Assembly: GCA_026545765.1 (NCBI GenBank)
Contig: CM048841.1
Coordinates: 94,073,352-94,137,351 of the forward strand
Length of the DNA: 64,000 nt
Reading direction: 5' to 3'
Source: Plantago major
Lineage: Eukaryota; Streptophyta; Magnoliopsida; Lamiales; Plantaginaceae
In this document: piece after piece, positions 60,695 to 64,000 of the stretch
How positions within the stretch are numbered: the first letter of the stretch is position 1
How the letters are laid out: each line of letters starts with the position of its first letter
The notes under the pieces: generated by a model
The model's database searches: none
What the model was told of the DNA's origin: nothing
Seen by the model: the letters and a program-made list of their open reading frames with translations, nothing else
Translations under genes and position numbers: made by a program

Positions 60695-60992
60695 TTATAG
60701 ATCTTCCTCATAGTTCTTTTTAAGAATAGATATGTTCCAGTATCTGGAATCAAGCATGCATAAGAAATTTAGTTAAGAAAGGAAGTAAAGGGTCTTACCC
60801 ACATGAAGAACGTTGCTGCGTCCTAGAAGACAAACTGCTCTTAGCCAAAGCTGCATTCGGACGACTATGTGAGTCTGGTAGATTGATTTGAGTTCTCTTA
60901 AGTAAGATCTTAGTTTTAAAGTTTTCAAAATAGAAGACTTTGATGGATCCATCATTTTGAGTCTCACCACATACGAGGTAAATTTGCCGCAT
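60695..60992 (-). CDS. Candidate small two-exon gene, unrecognised
   Basis: Exon 1 is 60992-60799 and exon 2 is 60743-60695, 80 codons with GT-AG sites (GG|GTAAGA and TTCCAG|A). The product includes MRQIYLVCGETQNDGSIKVF and RTQINLPDSHSRPNAALAKS. The frame also stays open upstream of this ATG (...NSFAIGIHP), so the piece could be the 3' end of a larger or broken gene. No family was recognised. Confidence 0.3.
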
Positions 60993-60999
60993 GGGGTGA

Positions 61000-61469
61000 A
61001 TACCGATGGCAAACGAATTATAAATGGTCGTTCATATAAATGATCATTAAGATCTATGCTAGAATGGGGATTACTTTAGTAAGGTAGTAAAGAAAGAAGA
61101 AAAATGGTATTATTCCCCAAGATCTTTCCACTTGGGAAATGGAAAGAAGGGACTGATAATTAAAAAGTTTGTAATGATCAAGAAAGAACAATTTTGGAAA
61201 ATATTTTAGCTTGATATCTCTAAGAAGAAGACTAGAAGGATGTGTGTAAAGAAGAACACGATACGGTTTCTTATATAGGCAATAACGCGGTAAAATAAAA
61301 TTACAAAAGGTTTTTGTTGGTAACTTTTCGATCCTTCGAGAATGGGTTGGTGACGTAGCGGCTGACATAAACACTACGATTTGAGAATCTATTCTCTGCA
61401 GAAGATGTTCATGGACCGGCTTGTTTAATTTGAATTTTCATTGCAACGGCTTTGATTGTGTTCGTGGTC
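61000..61469. other. Spacer upstream of duplication copy B
   Basis: No supported gene. The minus-strand frame 61054-61374 has no recognisable motif. Confidence 0.35.
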
Positions 61470-61766
61470 TGTGGGGATAAAAAATATGGGAACAAATTGA
61501 GCAAGTAGAATGCTTTGAACTTTGATCAGGCGGAATATGTACTCTGCGCAGCAGAAACAAAGAATGGTTCCATACCCCCGAAAGTTTTTTTTTCTCAAAA
61601 ACTATGTAAACTTTTAGTACTTCAATCAATTCGAGTTCGATAAGTTTCCCTTATTGGCCTGGTCATCCCTGAATACATAATACAGAATAAACTAGTAAAA
61701 GATTAGGGGGAAAAAGAAACTCATCACAGGATCTGACACAAAAAATTCTGTAAACAAGAACATTTA

Positions 61767-62532
61767 GGCTCGTTTTTCAATCAAATTCTTCGAATCGAAT
61801 CGAATCGAATGAATCGAATCAAATCAAACTAATCGAATCGAATCGAATCAAGAAATTATTGTGTAATAATAATAACAATTATATGATGGTATATATAATC
61901 ACAATTAAAAAATATATTATTTTTGTCATCTTTCTCACATTCTTCCTACTCTTTTTTCTGTCATTTTACATTTTTATTTATTATTGTATAACAAAATTTA
62001 AAACCAACCGCGTGGAAGGTACTTTAAACGATGCCTCAAATGGAAGACACATATCAAATATACGTGATTGTTGCTACCTTCACTCTGCATAATTTTATGT
62101 GCATGTGTAAACTTGAAATACCAGTTTTGCAACATGATATCAATGTCCAAGGTGGAGTGGATAATGATTTATTGAACCCGACAAGGAAAGAAACGATGAG
62201 CGAGGTGCATGATGACATTGAGAATTTGGCCTATTCCAGGCAATATAGAGCCCGAGGAAGATAATATAGAGGAATAAATGCCATTTTTCAATATTTGTGA
62301 TATATAATATTATTTTTATAAAGTTTGGTCCGATTTTTGGTTTGGTTTAACTTGTTTTGGAGTTTTTGAACATGTAGATTTTTTGTTAGTTCAAATTGTA
62401 ACTATACTCTTTATTTCATTGATCTACTAAAAGTCGTATTAAAAAGAAAGAAAGAAAAAAAGTTGAAAATAACTCAATTGGATAAATTTTCTTATTTTCC
62501 TCGTACAAAGATCGATTGTAAATAAATGATAA

Positions 62533-62622
<90 letters not shown>

Positions 62623-62734
62623 AATAATAATAATATGAATTTAATGAATCGAATCGAATCAGGCAATTTGACTGAATCGAATCGAATGGGCTGAATCGAA
62701 TCGAATCGAATGAGTTTTGATTGAAAATATGAGC
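61767..62734 (+). mobile_element. PIF/Harbinger-like transposon remnant
   Basis: A 968-base element with terminal inverted repeats: left GGCTCGTTTTTCAATCAAA, right (inverted) GCTCATATTTTCAATCAAAA. The flanking 3-base target duplication is TTA. Subterminal GAATCGAATC words repeat on both sides. At 62004-62100 (+) a decayed transposase C-terminus is readable: WKVL, a stop, then TMPQM...YQIYVIVATFTLHNFM, matching the Harbinger pattern W-x-L-x-x-MP ... Q-x-x-IV-x-A-x-x-x-LHNF. It is not functional. Confidence 0.8.
62526..62635. repeat. Compound (TAA)n/(TTA)n/(CAA)n microsatellite
   Basis: (AAT/TAA) units, then (ATT)n, then (CAA)n and (TAA)n, inside the Harbinger-like element. Confidence 0.9.
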
Positions 62735-63805
62735 TTAATGGCCTGTAAAGCTTCATGTAAAAATCATAGTATGCCCTGCCATTAAACTTCCCTGAGCATA
62801 AGTCACAACTAACAACATTCACATTATACTTGAAAAATAAATTATGATCAACATATTGCATTTCCGTTAGGTATTAAAGGTGAAATCTTTATACATATTG
62901 CACAATAGCTTCTGAGTGCTAGTTTTGCGAATCATATGTGTCCATGAAAGCTCATGGATGCCGTCCATATTTTTTTCTTGGAAGCAGCACCCAGTTGCTT
63001 GAGAAATTTCTAGGCGTGGCTGCCCACCTGATTATTCATGCTTGTCAAACACAAGTTTTTGCTACTTGTTTCCATTTGCCCCAGGATTTAACTACGATGA
63101 AACTGGATTAGTACAGTACCTTGTTTTTCTTCTCAATTCTAAACGCACTACTCTAATATAGTTTGCTTGTGTAGATATGATTGATTACATAGATCTGAAT
63201 GTAAGGAACATTTTGCACATGCGTTACAGATCCTTTGTTTATGCATTACGAGATTTTACCAGGCTTTCATTCTGGAGGACTAGATTCATGATAAATTGAA
63301 TCCAGAAGCAAAAACATATCCGGTAACAGAACACCAGCAAAAGCTAAATACTTGGTTTAGCTGATTCTGAATAATTAATTGTATGCATTTCCTACATTGT
63401 TTAGAATTCTGTCATATCGTCTTTCATTTCCATATTTACAAACATCAGGATTCGATCCCAACAAATAAAAATGAAATAAAAGCAAAACACATTCAATAAG
63501 GATGACTTGCTTTTTTGTCATATATATTGAATGAGAAGATTTTGAGCAGAAAAAAAAGTTCCTTTTGGTTTTTCTTTTCAAAAAACAAAGCCTTGAATTC
63601 GTGAAATGTGTCGTGAAAGTTAAAGTTGTTGCAAAATGTGGCATGCCCAGTACATGCAAGAACACACGTACATGTACAGATGTAGAAAATCTTGCAAGAA
63701 GCCAAGAACATATTCACCTTTGATGACACATGAATTTCATGCTATTTTCCAATTTTTCCTAAAATCGTAAATCAGTATGAAACAGTGTTGCTTATGTAGA
63801 ATAGA

Positions 63806-64000
63806 TGAAATCATGATTCAGGATGGCTTGCTTTTTCGTCAAATATTATAAATGAATATAGGATGAGAAGATTTTGAGCCGAAAAAGGTGCTTTTCAATT
63901 TTTCTTTCCAAAAAACAAAGCCTTGAATTCTTGAAATGTGTCGTGGAAGTTAAAGTTGTTGCAAAATGTGGCATGTCCAGTACATGCAAGAACACACGTA
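63806..64000. repeat. Partial duplication copy C, running off the window
   Basis: Starts GATGAAATCATGATTCAGGA and follows copy A at 58626 almost base for base, closer to A than to the neighbouring copy B at 63490. It is cut off by the window end. Confidence 0.8.

Larger units (their letters stand above)
61470..63805. repeat. Duplication copy B, interrupted by a transposon
   Basis: A diverged direct copy of 56770-58960, with the Harbinger-like element inserted at 61767-62734 and the 57.2-58.2 kb part of copy A missing. The copy of the SANT-like exon is degenerate at 62930-63090. The final 250 bases are nearly identical to copy A. Confidence 0.8.

Noticed and set aside
1..64000. CRISPR arrays, bacterial operons, phage or plasmid features, rRNA genes
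   Set aside because: None seen; the window is typical plant nuclear DNA.

Overview
The window is nuclear DNA from a flowering plant, most likely a eudicot. Genes are split by many short GT-AG introns, intergenic DNA is AT-rich, and the products are plant-specific families (PIN, SWEET, MEX1, TBL, TED6/7-like, DCD-Kelch). Nothing bacterial or organellar was seen. Several small class II transposons and one tiny LTR element are scattered through introns and spacers. An asterid is plausible but is not proven by anything here.

Layout. 1.0-1.75 kb (-): pathogen-related protein. 3.56-6.32 kb (+): RimP-like plastid ribosome maturation factor, with a miniature LTR element in intron 1. 8.81-11.84 kb (+): serine carboxypeptidase-like protein. 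12-16.5 kb: repeat-only region dominated by a 2.26-kb palindrome with ~1-kb arms. 17.1-19.9 kb (+): TBL cell-wall O-acetyltransferase, followed by a TED6/7-like xylem membrane protein (20.4-20.8 kb). 21.7-22.9 kb: hAT-like element and Stowaway-like MITE. 23.9-27.1 kb (+): MEX1 maltose exporter, with a CACTA MITE in intron 5. 27.8-31.6 kb (-): PIN6-type auxin carrier. 35.0-42.1 kb (-): SPT5, reconstructed here as 22 exons and 1034 codons. 43.4-47.6 kb (+): GT47 exostosin-family glycosyltransferase. 48.8-50.1 kb (+): SWEET1-like sugar transporter. 52.5-55.8 kb (+): DCD-Kelch protein. 56.4-64.0 kb: a lineage-specific patch with small unrecognised genes, a SANT-like gene fragment, and a diverged tandem duplication whose second copy carries a PIF/Harbinger remnant.

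The genes are not an operon and do not form one pathway. TBL and TED6/7-like are neighbours that both act in wall formation, with GT47 as a third wall-type gene. MEX1 and SWEET move maltose and sugars. All exon junctions were placed by reading frame, splice consensus and family knowledge, and every reconstructed CDS closes in frame.

No exotic new system was found. The most unusual items are three GC-AG introns (two consecutive in SPT5), the large palindrome, the 56-64 kb duplication with a paralogous empty site that dates the Harbinger insertion after the duplication, and an uncharacterised 84-codon gene with its own TATA box.
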